Below are positions 9,214-17,762 of a stretch of DNA of 31,359 nt, piece after piece (within the stretch, counting starts at the first letter, position 1; each line of letters opens with the position of its first letter). The DNA comes from Dokdonella_A sp039926025 (GTDB taxonomy: Bacteria; Pseudomonadota; Gammaproteobacteria; Xanthomonadales; Rhodanobacteraceae): NCBI GenBank assembly GCA_039926025.1, contig JBDSXV010000026.1:1-31359 (forward strand), in the 5' to 3' direction. Made by a program: the position numbers and the translations under genes. The notes beneath the pieces were generated by a model. The model was given only the letters and a program-made list of their open reading frames with translations. It ran no database searches and was not told the origin of the DNA.

Positions 9214-10680
9214 TCAGCGCTGCTGTTCGGGAACGCGAAGCATGCAGGCTCCCGCCAGCGCAAGGCTGACGCCGCCGATCAGCAGCGCGTCGATGGCCGC
9301 GTTCGCGAATATCGTGCGCAGAAGGAATGCGAGGACACTTGCCGCGAGCAATTGCGGAATCACGATGAACAGATTGAAGATGCCCATGTAGACGCCCATC
9401 TTGCGCGTCGGCACGCTGTTGGAGAGCAGGGCGTAGGGCAGCGAGAGGATCGAAGCCCACGCGAAACCGACACCGGCCATCGACAGCAGCAGCCAACGCG
9501 GGTCGCGGATGAGCAGGAAAGAGGCGAGCCCGCAGCCGCCGAGTACGAGATTGAACATATGGCTCGCGCGCAGTCCGAAGCGGCGTGTCATCCAGGGGAT
9601 CAGTGCGGCTGCGACGATTGCGAATGCGTTGTAGGTCGCGAACAGGACGCCGACCCAATTGGCGCCTTCGTTGTAGCGCGCGGATAGTGTGTCGGTCGTG
9701 CCGAACTGCACTTCGGTAACGGCGGCGGTCGTGTAGATCCACATGGCGAAAAGCGCGAACCACGAAAAAAACTGCACCGGAACAAGGCGCCGCATCGTCT
9801 CCGGCATGGCGCGCAGATCGGCGATGATATGCGCGATCGCGTTGCCGCGACGGCCGGCCGCTGCTGTCCAAAGTACGAGCCCGTACGCGATCAATCCGCC
9901 ACCCAGAACATAGAGTTGGCGGTCCGCGTGTGCCAATCGCATTGCGATCAGCGTGACGGATCCTGCAGAGAGCCACAGCAGCGCGCGCAGCCGCATGCCG
10001 CTCGCGATCGGTGCATCAACTTGTGCGTTTGTGGTGTCCTCGAACGTGTCCAGCACGGCAGGTGCATATTCGCGCGTCTTCAGTGCGCTCCAGCTCATTG
10101 CAGCGAGCAACACGAGCGCGCCGCTGTAGAACGCGAAGCGTACGGTATCCGGAATCGCGCCAGCGGCGGCGGTGTTGGCAATTCCAAACCATGCGAGCAG
10201 CCACGGCGCGAGACTCGCGACCACCGATCCGGCCGCGATGAAGAAAGTCTGCATCGCGTACCCGAGCGCACGTTGTTCGGAGGGCAGCTGGTCGCCGACG
10301 AACGAGCGGAATGGACCCATCGATACGTTGATGGAACCGTCCAGCAGCCAGAGCAGCAACGCCGCGATCCACAGCAGCCGCGAGTTGGGCATCGCAAACA
10401 GCGCGAGCGCCGCCAGCAATGCACCACTGAGAAAGTATGGGCGTCGGCGTCCGAAGCGGCTCCATGTGTGATCCGAGTAGTGACCCACGACAGGCTGCAC
10501 GATGAGTCCGGTCAGCGGCGCGGCGATCCACAGCAGCGGAATATCGTCCATGCTTGCTCCGAGCGTCTGGAAGATGCGGCTCATGTTCGAGTTCTGCAGT
10601 GCGAACGCGAACTGGATGCCGACGAAACCAAGGCACATGTTCCAGATCTGCCAGAACCCTGCGCGCGGTCGCGTCGTCAT
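9214..10680 (-). CDS. MFS sugar transporter, SLC45/sucrose-maltose symporter type
   Basis: A 488-residue inner-membrane protein with about 12 hydrophobic segments. The N-terminus (FWQIWNMCLGFVGIQFAFAL) and the loop after helix 2 (VGHYSDHTWSRFGRRRPY) are typical of the SLC45-like disaccharide:H+ symporters found in Xanthomonas and Caulobacter sugar loci; the RxGRR motif is characteristic. Substrate cannot be read from sequence; an intact di- or oligosaccharide is likely from family and context. The start is ATG 10680 at MTTRPRAGF; the upstream extension of the frame lies inside the lacI gene. The gap to the lacI stop (10692) is 11 bases, so the two are one operon. Translation is probably coupled, since no good ribosome-binding site is visible. 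Confidence 0.85.
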   Translation of the reverse strand: MTTRPRAGFWQIWNMCLGFVGIQFAFALQNSNMSRIFQTLGASMDDIPLLWIAAPLTGLIVQPVVGHYSDHTWSRFGRRRPYFLSGALLAALALFAMPNSRLLWIAALLLWLLDGSINVSMGPFRSFVGDQLPSEQRALGYAMQTFFIAAGSVVASLAPWLLAWFGIANTAAAGAIPDTVRFAFYSGALVLLAAMSWSALKTREYAPAVLDTFEDTTNAQVDAPIASGMRLRALLWLSAGSVTLIAMRLAHADRQLYVLGGGLIAYGLVLWTAAAGRRGNAIAHIIADLRAMPETMRRLVPVQFFSWFALFAMWIYTTAAVTEVQFGTTDTLSARYNEGANWVGVLFATYNAFAIVAAALIPWMTRRFGLRASHMFNLVLGGCGLASFLLIRDPRWLLLSMAGVGFAWASILSLPYALLSNSVPTRKMGVYMGIFNLFIVIPQLLAASVLAFLLRTIFANAAIDALLIGGVSLALAGACMLRVPEQQR

Positions 10681-10691
10681 CGGTGCGAGGC

Positions 10692-11726
10692 TCAGCGCGC
10701 GCGCGATGGTGACGGAGCGGGCCCGCTGGATTGGCGGATCTGCAATTCGTACGGCACGCGCACGAGTTCGCCCGCACCTGGGTCCCGGATAAGGGCGAGC
10801 AATTGCTCGGCGGCTATGCGACCCATGTCGCGACACGGTTGGCGCACCGTCGTGAGACTCGGCCACACATGGCGCGATGTCGGCGTATCGTCGAAACCGA
10901 ATACCGACAAATCGCGCGGGATCGAAAGGCCACGCTCGAATGCCTCATGCATCACACCGCACGCGCTGTCGTCGTTGGCGGCGAAAATCGCCGTCGGCGG
11001 CGACTTCAGGTCGAGCAGCTGGCGGGCGCCGACGATGCCCGCCTCGAACGAGAATCCGCCTTCTGCGACGAGCGTTTCGTCATAGGCGATGCCTGCGCGA
11101 CGCAGACCGTCGCGATAACCCGCCAGTCGCCAGGCGCGTCCGCCGTGCGGAGGCGGTCCGGCGACATGGGCAATGCGCGTGTGTCCCAGTGCGACGGCGT
11201 GGGCAATCATCTCGGCGGCAGCCTTGCGCTCGTCCAGGATCGTGCCAACGCGTTCATGCCAGATCTTCGCCTTGCCTGAAATCGTCGCATAGCGCACGCC
11301 GAGCGCGTCGAGCCTGCGCAGAAGCTTCAGGTCGTCCGCGAACGGCGGCAAGAGGATCAGGCCATCCGGACGGTAGCGTGCAATCGAGTCTTCAACCGAT
11401 CCGATATGGTCGGTATTTGAATATTCCAGTGGCCGCAGGATCGCGCTGTAGTGGGAGTTGTCGCAGGCCGCCAACACGCCGACGATGATTTCCATCACAT
11501 AGCTCGATCCGGCGGCCGGATCGTCGTACACCAGTGAAATCAGATAAGAGCGGTTTCCAGCGAGGCCACGCGCTGAAGGGTTGGGGCGATAGTTCAGCTC
11601 TTTCGCGGCAGCTTCGACGCGCAGGCGAGTCTTCTCGCGCACGTTGGGCTCGTTGTTGAAAACGCGCGATACGGTTTTCATGGAGACGCCGGCTGTCGCG
11701 GCAACGTCTTCGATTCGTGCTGGCAT
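10692..11726 (-). CDS. LacI family transcriptional regulator
   Basis: A 344-residue LacI/GalR-type repressor. The N-terminal helix-turn-helix and hinge are clear: RIEDVAATAGVSMKTVSRVF, then NNEPNVREKTR and LNYRPNPSARGL. A periplasmic-binding-protein-like effector domain follows, with the family's DGLILLPP, AIFAANDDSACGVMHEA and DLSVFGFDDTP segments. Two ATGs are possible; 11726 is chosen because GGAGAGG lies 6 bases before it but directly abuts the ATG at 11732. It sits between the halogenase-like gene (122 bases upstream) and the SLC45-like transporter (11 bases downstream). The likely targets are the paired palindromes at 13604 and 13627. The inducer is unknown but presumably a sugar handled by this locus. 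Confidence 0.93.
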   Translation of the reverse strand: MPARIEDVAATAGVSMKTVSRVFNNEPNVREKTRLRVEAAAKELNYRPNPSARGLAGNRSYLISLVYDDPAAGSSYVMEIIVGVLAACDNSHYSAILRPLEYSNTDHIGSVEDSIARYRPDGLILLPPFADDLKLLRRLDALGVRYATISGKAKIWHERVGTILDERKAAAEMIAHAVALGHTRIAHVAGPPPHGGRAWRLAGYRDGLRRAGIAYDETLVAEGGFSFEAGIVGARQLLDLKSPPTAIFAANDDSACGVMHEAFERGLSIPRDLSVFGFDDTPTSRHVWPSLTTVRQPCRDMGRIAAEQLLALIRDPGAGELVRVPYELQIRQSSGPAPSPSRAR

Positions 11727-11848
11727 CGACATCCTCTCCAGGGCGGTGCACGCAACGGCCGCCGATCTGCAAATGCAGCGTCGGGCGTTGTTTCAATCCT
11801 GACATGCTAACGCAGTTGCCTGATCCGGTACGGTCTCGCCGCCATCCA

Positions 11849-13411
11849 TCAGGGAACGGGCACGCGTGCAGCAGAGCGGGCGCAGACACTCTCGACCAGG
11901 GCGCGGTGATCGGGAAGATCGGCCGCCGCATGGGCCGACATTGCGCGGATCATCTCGAATTCGCGTTGCGCGGCGTCGGCGCGCGTATAGGTTGCACGCA
12001 TGGGTTCGAGGTCGGTCTTGAACTCCATCCCGTACAGGACGTATTGCCAACTGGCAGGCAGGAACATCTCGATGTCGGTGACGAAGTCGAGCCTGTGCGG
12101 TGGCCGTGAACGCCACATGGCGAGCTGATCCTTCAGGCGATCCGGAATGCTGGCGGCATTCACATTGTCGATCCAGAACGGCGAGTCACGACGCTGGCTC
12201 AAGCAGTAGTGCATCTTGATGAAATCGAAGATGCGCTCATAGCGCTGCGCCATCATCGAGTTGAAGTGCTTTGCCACCTGCGTCATGTCGCCATCGGCGG
12301 GAAACAGATGGGCGATGAAATAGGCGGCCATCTCGACGAGCGCTATCCCGGTCGACTCCAGTGGTTCGACGAAACCGCCCGACAGGCCGACCGCGACGCA
12401 GTTCCTGCGCCAGGGCTCGGGGCGATATCCGGATTCGAATTTCAGCAAGCGCGCATCGATGCCGTCAGCGGTGGGGCCTATGTAGCGGCGTAGCACGTCC
12501 TCTGCACGCGCGTCGTCGGTGTGTCGCGTGGAATAGACGTAGCCAACGCCACGGCGAGACTGCAGGCCGATGTCCCAGGTCCAGCCCGCCTCTTGCGCGG
12601 TGCTGATCGTGTAGGACGCAATAGGCGCATCCGCGCGTGCGTAGGGGGCATTGATGGCGACGGCGCGATCGACGAACAGCGTGTCCCTCTTGCTGAGGAA
12701 AGGAGACGCCAGCGCGGTGCCGATCAATCCTGCGCGCAATCCGCTGCAGTCGATGTAGAGGTCGGCCTTGAGGTGCCCCAGCTCGCGCGTGATCACGTGG
12801 GCGATCGCGCCGGTTTCATCGAGTTCGACATCCTCCACCGTGGCGATGTGATGGCGCACCCCCAGGCCGCGACCGTGTTCAGCAAGCAAGCGCCCGAACA
12901 ATGCGGTATCGAAGTGGTAGGCGTAGTTGAGGCGTGCCTGATAGTCGTTGTCGGTGGTTCGTCGCGGGCCGCGCGACGCGTCGGCGACGTGCTTTTGCAT
13001 CGTCACGGCATCAGCGAACGCGCTGCCCGGCTTCGCTCCACCCAACAGCCAATAAGGCAACAACTCGAGATCACTGACGCGCTGGCTCGGCAGACTGAAG
13101 GGATGGAAATAGTGGTCGGCGCCCGCCGTTCCTTTTGGCCGTACCCAATTGCAATACTTGATCCCTTGCTTGAACGTTGCTTGCGTCTCGCGCAGAAAGC
13201 GACTTTCGTCGATGCCGATCGCGGCGAGCGTGCCACGGATTGACGGAAACGTTGCCTCGCCGACTCCGACGATTCCGATGTCCGCCGACTCCACCAGGGT
13301 TATCTCGATCGTGCGAGATGAGCCTGCATTGAGTACGCGCGAAAGATAGTTGGCGGTCAACCAGCCGGCGGTGCCACCGCCGACGATGAGGATTTTTCGC
13401 AAGCTGCTCAC
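11849..13411 (-). CDS. Flavin-dependent tryptophan halogenase family protein
   Basis: A 520-residue flavoprotein of the PrnA/RebH type. The FAD-binding GxGxxG is at residues 11-16 (VGGGTAGWL). The active-site lysine that corresponds to Lys79 of PrnA appears as K85 in FKQGIKYCNW, and the matching glutamate lies in FVEPLESTGI. The diagnostic WxWxIP motif is present as WTWDIG, with glycine for proline, as I recall for halogenase-like proteins of sugar loci. Such proteins are often encoded next to TonB receptors and sugar genes; a few brominate indole in vitro, but the physiological substrate is unknown. The start is GTG 13411 (AGGAAA 7 bases upstream); the longer frame to 13666 would run through the operators. 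No flavin reductase gene is in the window. It is divergent from the TonB receptor gene. Confidence 0.9.
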   Translation of the reverse strand: MSSLRKILIVGGGTAGWLTANYLSRVLNAGSSRTIEITLVESADIGIVGVGEATFPSIRGTLAAIGIDESRFLRETQATFKQGIKYCNWVRPKGTAGADHYFHPFSLPSQRVSDLELLPYWLLGGAKPGSAFADAVTMQKHVADASRGPRRTTDNDYQARLNYAYHFDTALFGRLLAEHGRGLGVRHHIATVEDVELDETGAIAHVITRELGHLKADLYIDCSGLRAGLIGTALASPFLSKRDTLFVDRAVAINAPYARADAPIASYTISTAQEAGWTWDIGLQSRRGVGYVYSTRHTDDARAEDVLRRYIGPTADGIDARLLKFESGYRPEPWRRNCVAVGLSGGFVEPLESTGIALVEMAAYFIAHLFPADGDMTQVAKHFNSMMAQRYERIFDFIKMHYCLSQRRDSPFWIDNVNAASIPDRLKDQLAMWRSRPPHRLDFVTDIEMFLPASWQYVLYGMEFKTDLEPMRATYTRADAAQREFEMIRAMSAHAAADLPDHRALVESVCARSAARVPVP

Positions 13412-13503
13412 ATCAAGGTTTCCTGCATGGAATGAAATGTTTTGTTTTGGCGCGATCGGGCGCCGCTCGCATGGATGGAATCGTGCCTGAAAAATTGTGC
13501 GTT

Positions 13504-13524
13504 GCACGCATGAAACGTGCGTGC
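13504..13524. repeat. Small inverted repeat in the halogenase-side promoter region
   Basis: GCACGCA (13504-13510) and TGCGTGC (13518-13524) form a perfect 7-bp inverted repeat around a 7-base centre. It lies about 95 bases upstream of the halogenase-like gene and 75 bases from the nearer LacI-type operator. It could be a binding site for another regulator or a leader hairpin; nothing further supports either. Confidence 0.35.
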
Positions 13525-13603
13525 GATGCGCCAGGCGTGATGTTGTGTGTATTTGCGTTTGCAGCATTGCCAGAGCAAGGCCCGACGCCACTCCAGCACA
13601 AAT

Positions 13604-13617
13604 TGGCAGCGCTGTCA
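13604..13617. promoter_or_regulatory. LacI-type operator O1
   Basis: The 14-bp near-palindrome TGGCAGCGCTGTCA has the central CG step typical of LacI/GalR operators. It is the exact reverse complement of O2, and the identity extends to 19 bp (13599-13617). It lies on the halogenase side of the divergent region. The local LacI protein encoded at 10692-11726 is the obvious candidate to bind it. Confidence 0.75.
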
Positions 13618-13625
13618 TTTTCCAA

Positions 13626-13654
13626 TTGACAGCGCTGCCAATTTGCACTATCAC
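13626..13654 (+). promoter_or_regulatory. Sigma-70 promoter of the TonB receptor gene
   Basis: A consensus -35 box TTGACA (13626-13631) is followed by a 17-base spacer and the -10 candidate TATCAC (13649-13654). Transcription should start near 13661, about 60 bases before the receptor ATG. The -35 box and spacer are covered by operator O2, so a bound repressor would block RNA polymerase. Confidence 0.7.
13627..13640. promoter_or_regulatory. LacI-type operator O2 overlapping the -35 box
   Basis: TGACAGCGCTGCCA is the mirror copy of O1, with the centres 23 bp apart (about two helical turns). It begins one base inside the TTGACA box of the receptor promoter. The paired, face-aligned arrangement suggests cooperative binding of two repressor dimers. 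Confidence 0.75.
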
Positions 13655-13723
13655 TGCGCCCCGCACCAGTCCCGGCCAGTTGATCGGATAGTCTTAAACC
13701 TTGCACTCGAGGGGAGGGGAACC

Positions 13724-16138
13724 ATGAAATTTCGCAGTCGCGCCCTGTACAGCGCCATCATCGCGGTGCTCGCATCGGGCAGTGCCGTCGCCGCCGAAGA
13801 TTCCGCTGCTGCACCGGACGCGGGTGTCACCGGCGTGCAGACACTGGAAGAAATCCAGGTCACCGCCACCAAGCGCGAAACACCGTTGCAGAAGACACCG
13901 ATCGCGATCAGCGTGATCAATGCCAATACGCTCGACAAGCAACGCGTCACCAATATCATCGACATCACGAGCCTTGTTCCGAGCCTCGCTGCCACCACCG
14001 AAGGCGATCACGGCGTGGTCACGCTGACCATGCGCGGCGTTGGCAACGACAGTGCGAAGACCGAGTATGCGGATCCCGAAGTCGCATTGTTCGTCGATGG
14101 CGTGTACGCGCCGCGTGCGGAAGCCGCAGCAGGCTTGCTGCTGGATCTCGATACCGTCGAGGCATTGCGAGGACCGCAGGGAACCTTGTGGGGGCGCAAC
14201 TCGACAGTCGGCGCGATCAACTTCCAGACCGCCAAGCCCGAGCTGGGCAAGATGTACGGCTACGGTCAGATGGAGATTGGCGACTTCAATCACGTCGGCA
14301 TGCGCGCGGCCGTCAACGTGCCGATGAGCGACACGTTTGCGTTCCGTGTCGCCGTCGCGCAGCAACAACACGATGGCTACGTCGACTACCAAAGCCCGAA
14401 TGGCCAATTGCCTTCGCTGGAAAGCCAGCAGGCGGCGTACGTCGCATCTGGCGGCACGCTCGACAACTTCCATGCGATCGATCCGAACATTTATACAACC
14501 AGCGGGCAGAAGTACAGCTCGCAGGATCAGACCGGCGCGCGCATCAGCACGCTGTGGACGCCGAGCGCGACCTTGAGCTGGAACCTGTCGCTGGAATATT
14601 TCCGCGATCGCGGCACGCCGACGGCGAACCTCATGCAGTCGCCGCGACCGGGCCAGGATTTCTGGTCGGTACTCGCTGACACACCGGCCAAACTCGACCG
14701 CAATAGCTATGCGCTGCGCAGTCGTGTCGACTGGGACGTGAGCGAGGCGATGACGCTGAGCTACATCGCCGGGTTCTCGAAGTTCGACGGTTCCAGCGAC
14801 TACGATCAGGACGGCGGCGTGCTCGTGCCGACAAGCTTCGCCAGTGGCGCGACGTTCCAGGACGATCGCACCAACTACGAACACTTCAAGAGCATGAGTC
14901 ACGAGCTCGATCTGAAGTCGGCGGGCGACAACACGATCGACTGGATTCTCGGTCTCTACTACGCATCGGAAGATAATTCGATTCGATTCGACATTCCAAT
15001 CTTCAACGGCACGCCGCAAGGCACGGTCGCGTGGCAAGGCTCGTTCATCCAGCCGAAGGAGACGGTGGATTCCTATGCCGGCTTCGCGCAAGGGATCTGG
15101 CATATCAGCGACACGCTGCGCCTGACCGGCGGCGCGCGCTACACGCATGACGCAAAGGAAAACAGCGGCGGCCGCGGCTGGGGTTGGGCGTACAACCCGG
15201 ATGTACCGCAGGTGCCGATCGCGCCCGGCACGATCCCCGGCACGGGCAACGGTTTCGGGCTCGGCGTCAGCGGCATGAACGATGGCAAGTACGATGCGAG
15301 CAAGCCGACCTGGCTGCTGCGCCTCGACGCCGATCTCGGCGACAACGCCTTCATCTACGGCAGTGTTTCGACCGGCTACAAGTCCGGTGGTTTGCAGGAT
15401 GGCGGTGCGCCCTACAAGGGCGAGACGCTGACCAACTACGAACTTGGCGTGAAGATGAGCTTCCTCGATCATCGCCTGACGTGGAACAACGCGGTCTACT
15501 ACGAAGACTTCAAGAACTTCCAGCTGTCCGCGCCGATCACGTTCACCGATGGAAGCCGTGGTCTCGGCTTTTCCAATGTGAAAGGCAGCACCAAGGTGGT
15601 GGGTATCGAATCCGAACTCGCCGCCGTGCTCGGCGATGCGGATCGTTTGAATCTCGTGCTGTCGCTGCTTCCGAAGAAAGAACTGGGCACCTTGCTCTAC
15701 GCAGGCAGCAACGATTATGGCGGCTTGCCGGCATGCCCGGCTGCATCGGGCATCGGCAATTGTCTGGATGTCAGTGGCAATGATCTCGCCCATGCACCCG
15801 ACACATCATTCACGCTGATCTACGAACACGTGTTCACCTTCGCCAGTGGCAGCACGCTGGTGCCGCGCTTCAGCGGGCACTACGAATCGTCGAGCTGGCT
15901 GAGCCCGTTCAACCTCGGCGATGGTGATACGCAGAAAGCCTATTTCCGCGGCGACCTGTCAATGCGCTATACGCCGGTGGATGCCAAGTGGTGGGCTGGC
16001 ATGTATGTCGGCAATTTCAGCGACGCGAAGGTGCGCACGAATGCGGGCCGCACCGCCATAGCCAACGGCCAGTTCATCTACACATCGCAGTACCTGCCGC
16101 CGCGCACGTTCGGAGTGAATTTCGGATTCAACTTCTGA
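13724..16138 (+). CDS. TonB-dependent outer-membrane receptor
   Basis: An 804-residue outer-membrane transporter. A signal peptide (MKFRSRALYSAIIAVLASGS, cleavage after AVAA near residue 24) is followed by a TonB box-like segment LEEIQVTATKRE. A plug domain comes next, with LTMRGVGND, VALFVDGVYAPR and VEALRGPQGTLWGRNSTVGAINF. A beta-barrel fills the rest and ends in the terminal phenylalanine GVNFGFNF expected for barrel insertion. A strong purine-rich ribosome-binding site (13711-13720) sits 3 bases before ATG 13724. Family members import iron complexes, vitamin B12 or sugars; the neighbours (GH1, two sugar transporters, LacI) favour a glycoside here, which is inference. It has its own sigma-70 promoter overlapped by a LacI-type operator and is followed by a terminator-like hairpin before the GH1 gene. 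Confidence 0.92.
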   Translation: MKFRSRALYSAIIAVLASGSAVAAEDSAAAPDAGVTGVQTLEEIQVTATKRETPLQKTPIAISVINANTLDKQRVTNIIDITSLVPSLAATTEGDHGVVTLTMRGVGNDSAKTEYADPEVALFVDGVYAPRAEAAAGLLLDLDTVEALRGPQGTLWGRNSTVGAINFQTAKPELGKMYGYGQMEIGDFNHVGMRAAVNVPMSDTFAFRVAVAQQQHDGYVDYQSPNGQLPSLESQQAAYVASGGTLDNFHAIDPNIYTTSGQKYSSQDQTGARISTLWTPSATLSWNLSLEYFRDRGTPTANLMQSPRPGQDFWSVLADTPAKLDRNSYALRSRVDWDVSEAMTLSYIAGFSKFDGSSDYDQDGGVLVPTSFASGATFQDDRTNYEHFKSMSHELDLKSAGDNTIDWILGLYYASEDNSIRFDIPIFNGTPQGTVAWQGSFIQPKETVDSYAGFAQGIWHISDTLRLTGGARYTHDAKENSGGRGWGWAYNPDVPQVPIAPGTIPGTGNGFGLGVSGMNDGKYDASKPTWLLRLDADLGDNAFIYGSVSTGYKSGGLQDGGAPYKGETLTNYELGVKMSFLDHRLTWNNAVYYEDFKNFQLSAPITFTDGSRGLGFSNVKGSTKVVGIESELAAVLGDADRLNLVLSLLPKKELGTLLYAGSNDYGGLPACPAASGIGNCLDVSGNDLAHAPDTSFTLIYEHVFTFASGSTLVPRFSGHYESSSWLSPFNLGDGDTQKAYFRGDLSMRYTPVDAKWWAGMYVGNFSDAKVRTNAGRTAIANGQFIYTSQYLPPRTFGVNFGFNF

Positions 16139-16170
16139 TCGCGTTCGGCCGGTCCATCGGGTTGCGCCCG

Positions 16171-16212
16171 GGTGGCGGTTCCGCAGCAACGAGCGGCGCC
16201 GCCACCTCTTTT
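16171..16212 (+). terminator. Rho-independent terminator or attenuator after the TonB receptor
   Basis: GGTGGCGG (16171-16178) pairs with CCGCCACC (16199-16206), with an inner CCGC/GCGG stem (16181-16184 with 16193-16196), and TCTTTT follows at once. It begins 33 bases after the receptor stop codon and 63 bases before the GH1 start. Partial read-through would give more receptor than enzyme from one promoter. Confidence 0.65.
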
Positions 16213-16274
16213 CCCGCCTGTGTCATTTGCCGCACATCACGCGATGCGCGGCAGCGGAATGGAGATATCTTCTC

Positions 16275-17762
16275 ATGCAGCGTCGCGACTTACTGCGCCT
16301 CACGCTCGGCTTGGCCGGCAGTTCCGTTTTGACGCGAAGCCGATGGAGTTTCGCCGACATGCATGACGGCACTGTAGCGCCTGCTTCGGCTATCCCCGGC
16401 TCGCTCGGCGTCGATGAATTTCCAAAGGGATTCCTGTGGGGATCGGCGACGGCGGCCTATCAGATAGAAGGGGCGTGGAACGTCGACGGGCGCGGCGAGT
16501 CCATCTGGGACCGCTTCGCCCACACGCCGGGCAAGATCAAGAACGACGCCAACGGTGACGTCGCATGTGACAGCTATCACCGCTATCGCGAGGATATCGC
16601 TCTCATGCGTCGCCTCGGCGTGAAGACGTATCGCTTCTCGATTTCGTGGTCACGCGTGCAGCCGGCGGGACGCGGTGCTGTGAACCAGAAAGGCCTGGAT
16701 TACTACCGGCGTGTCATTGATGCGTCGCTGGAGGCAGGCATCCGTCCATTCCCGACGTTGTACCACTGGGACTTGCCGCAACAGCTCGAAGATGCAGGCG
16801 GCTGGCCCAATCGTGATACGGCGGAACGCCTCGCGGACTACGCAAAAATCGTTGCCGATGCACTTGGTGATCGTATCGGTCAATGGAGCATATTCAACGA
16901 ACCCAAGACGTTCACTCATGTCGGCTACTGGCAGGGCACGCATGCGCCGGGCCGCACGGAGCCACTGGCTTTGTTGCGAGCGACGCACACCGTCAACCTC
17001 GCGCAGGGCATGGCGTTCCGCGTGCTCAAGGCGGCGAAGTCGAAGCCGCAGGTGGGCGGTGTGATCGATGTGGCGCCAATGAATCCGGCGACGGATTCAT
17101 TGGCTGACAAGGCAGCCGCACAGCGCTGGTACAAATTCCTGAATTTGTGGTTCCTCGACCCGCCTCTCAAAGGCCGTTACCCCGATGGCGTGCTGCCGGC
17201 CGCGCAACAGGCCCAATTGCTCGCCATGCGCGACGGCGACGAGAAGATCATGCGTGCGCCGCTCGACTTCATCGGCCTCAACTACTACTCACCCTGGATC
17301 GTGCGCGATGCACCGCAGGGCAACGGTGTTCCGGGTCTCAATACCCAGGCCGACTGGGCCGCAGGCCCGGACGAAAAAACCGACAACGGCTGGGATATCT
17401 ACCCGCAGGGCTTCTACGAAATCCTCAAGGACATATCGGCGCATACCGGCAACCTTCCGATCGAGATCACGGAGAACGGCGCGGCCTACAACAACGCGCC
17501 TGACGATCACGGGCATGTGCACGATCGCAAGCGCATCGTATGGCTGCAGAAACACCTGCGCGAGCTATCGCGTGCGATCCGCGATGGTGTGCCGGTGCGC
17601 GCCTACCACTGCTGGAGTCTGCTCGACAATTTCGAGTGGGGCGAAGGCTATACGCAGCGCTTCGGCTTGGTCTACGTGGATTTCAAGAACCGGCAGCAGC
17701 GAACCATCAAGGATTCCGGCGCGTGGTATGCCAAGGTCATCGCGGCCAATCGCGTGGTCTAG
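16275..17762 (+). CDS. Tat-exported GH1 beta-glycosidase (beta-glucosidase-like)
   Basis: A 495-residue retaining glycoside hydrolase of family GH1. The catalytic acid/base is E209 in IFNEPK and the nucleophile is E400 in ITENG. Other family segments are FLWGSATAAYQIEGAW, YRFSISWSRVQPAG, LYHWDLPQ and WSLLDNFEWGEGY. Unlike most bacterial GH1 enzymes, it starts with a twin-arginine-type signal (MQRRDLLRLTLGLAGSS), so a folded periplasmic enzyme is likely. The ATG at 16275 has GGAG 10 bases upstream; the frame opens earlier but adds unlikely residues before the twin arginines. Substrates of GH1 include beta-glucosides, beta-galactosides and related sugars; the exact one is not readable. Its stop codon (17760-17762) falls inside the left end of the palindromic element that follows. 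Confidence 0.93.
   Translation: MQRRDLLRLTLGLAGSSVLTRSRWSFADMHDGTVAPASAIPGSLGVDEFPKGFLWGSATAAYQIEGAWNVDGRGESIWDRFAHTPGKIKNDANGDVACDSYHRYREDIALMRRLGVKTYRFSISWSRVQPAGRGAVNQKGLDYYRRVIDASLEAGIRPFPTLYHWDLPQQLEDAGGWPNRDTAERLADYAKIVADALGDRIGQWSIFNEPKTFTHVGYWQGTHAPGRTEPLALLRATHTVNLAQGMAFRVLKAAKSKPQVGGVIDVAPMNPATDSLADKAAAQRWYKFLNLWFLDPPLKGRYPDGVLPAAQQAQLLAMRDGDEKIMRAPLDFIGLNYYSPWIVRDAPQGNGVPGLNTQADWAAGPDEKTDNGWDIYPQGFYEILKDISAHTGNLPIEITENGAAYNNAPDDHGHVHDRKRIVWLQKHLRELSRAIRDGVPVRAYHCWSLLDNFEWGEGYTQRFGLVYVDFKNRQQRTIKDSGAWYAKVIAANRVV

Noticed and set aside
9211..9222. AGCGCTG core at the end of the transporter gene
   Set aside because: Only the central 8 bases match the operators; the flanks do not, and it lies at a gene end.
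8720..9976. Minus-strand frame of 418 codons across pmbA's 3' end and the transporter
   Set aside because: Out-of-frame shadow of the transporter gene with arginine-rich composition; no ribosome-binding site.
9829..11085. 418-codon plus-strand frame over the transporter and lacI genes
   Set aside because: It runs antisense to two recognised genes and is rich in Arg, Cys and Gln, as shadow frames are.
13694..15793. 699-codon open frame antisense to the TonB receptor gene
   Set aside because: It mirrors a well-supported gene; long antisense frames are expected at this GC content. The protein resembles no family.
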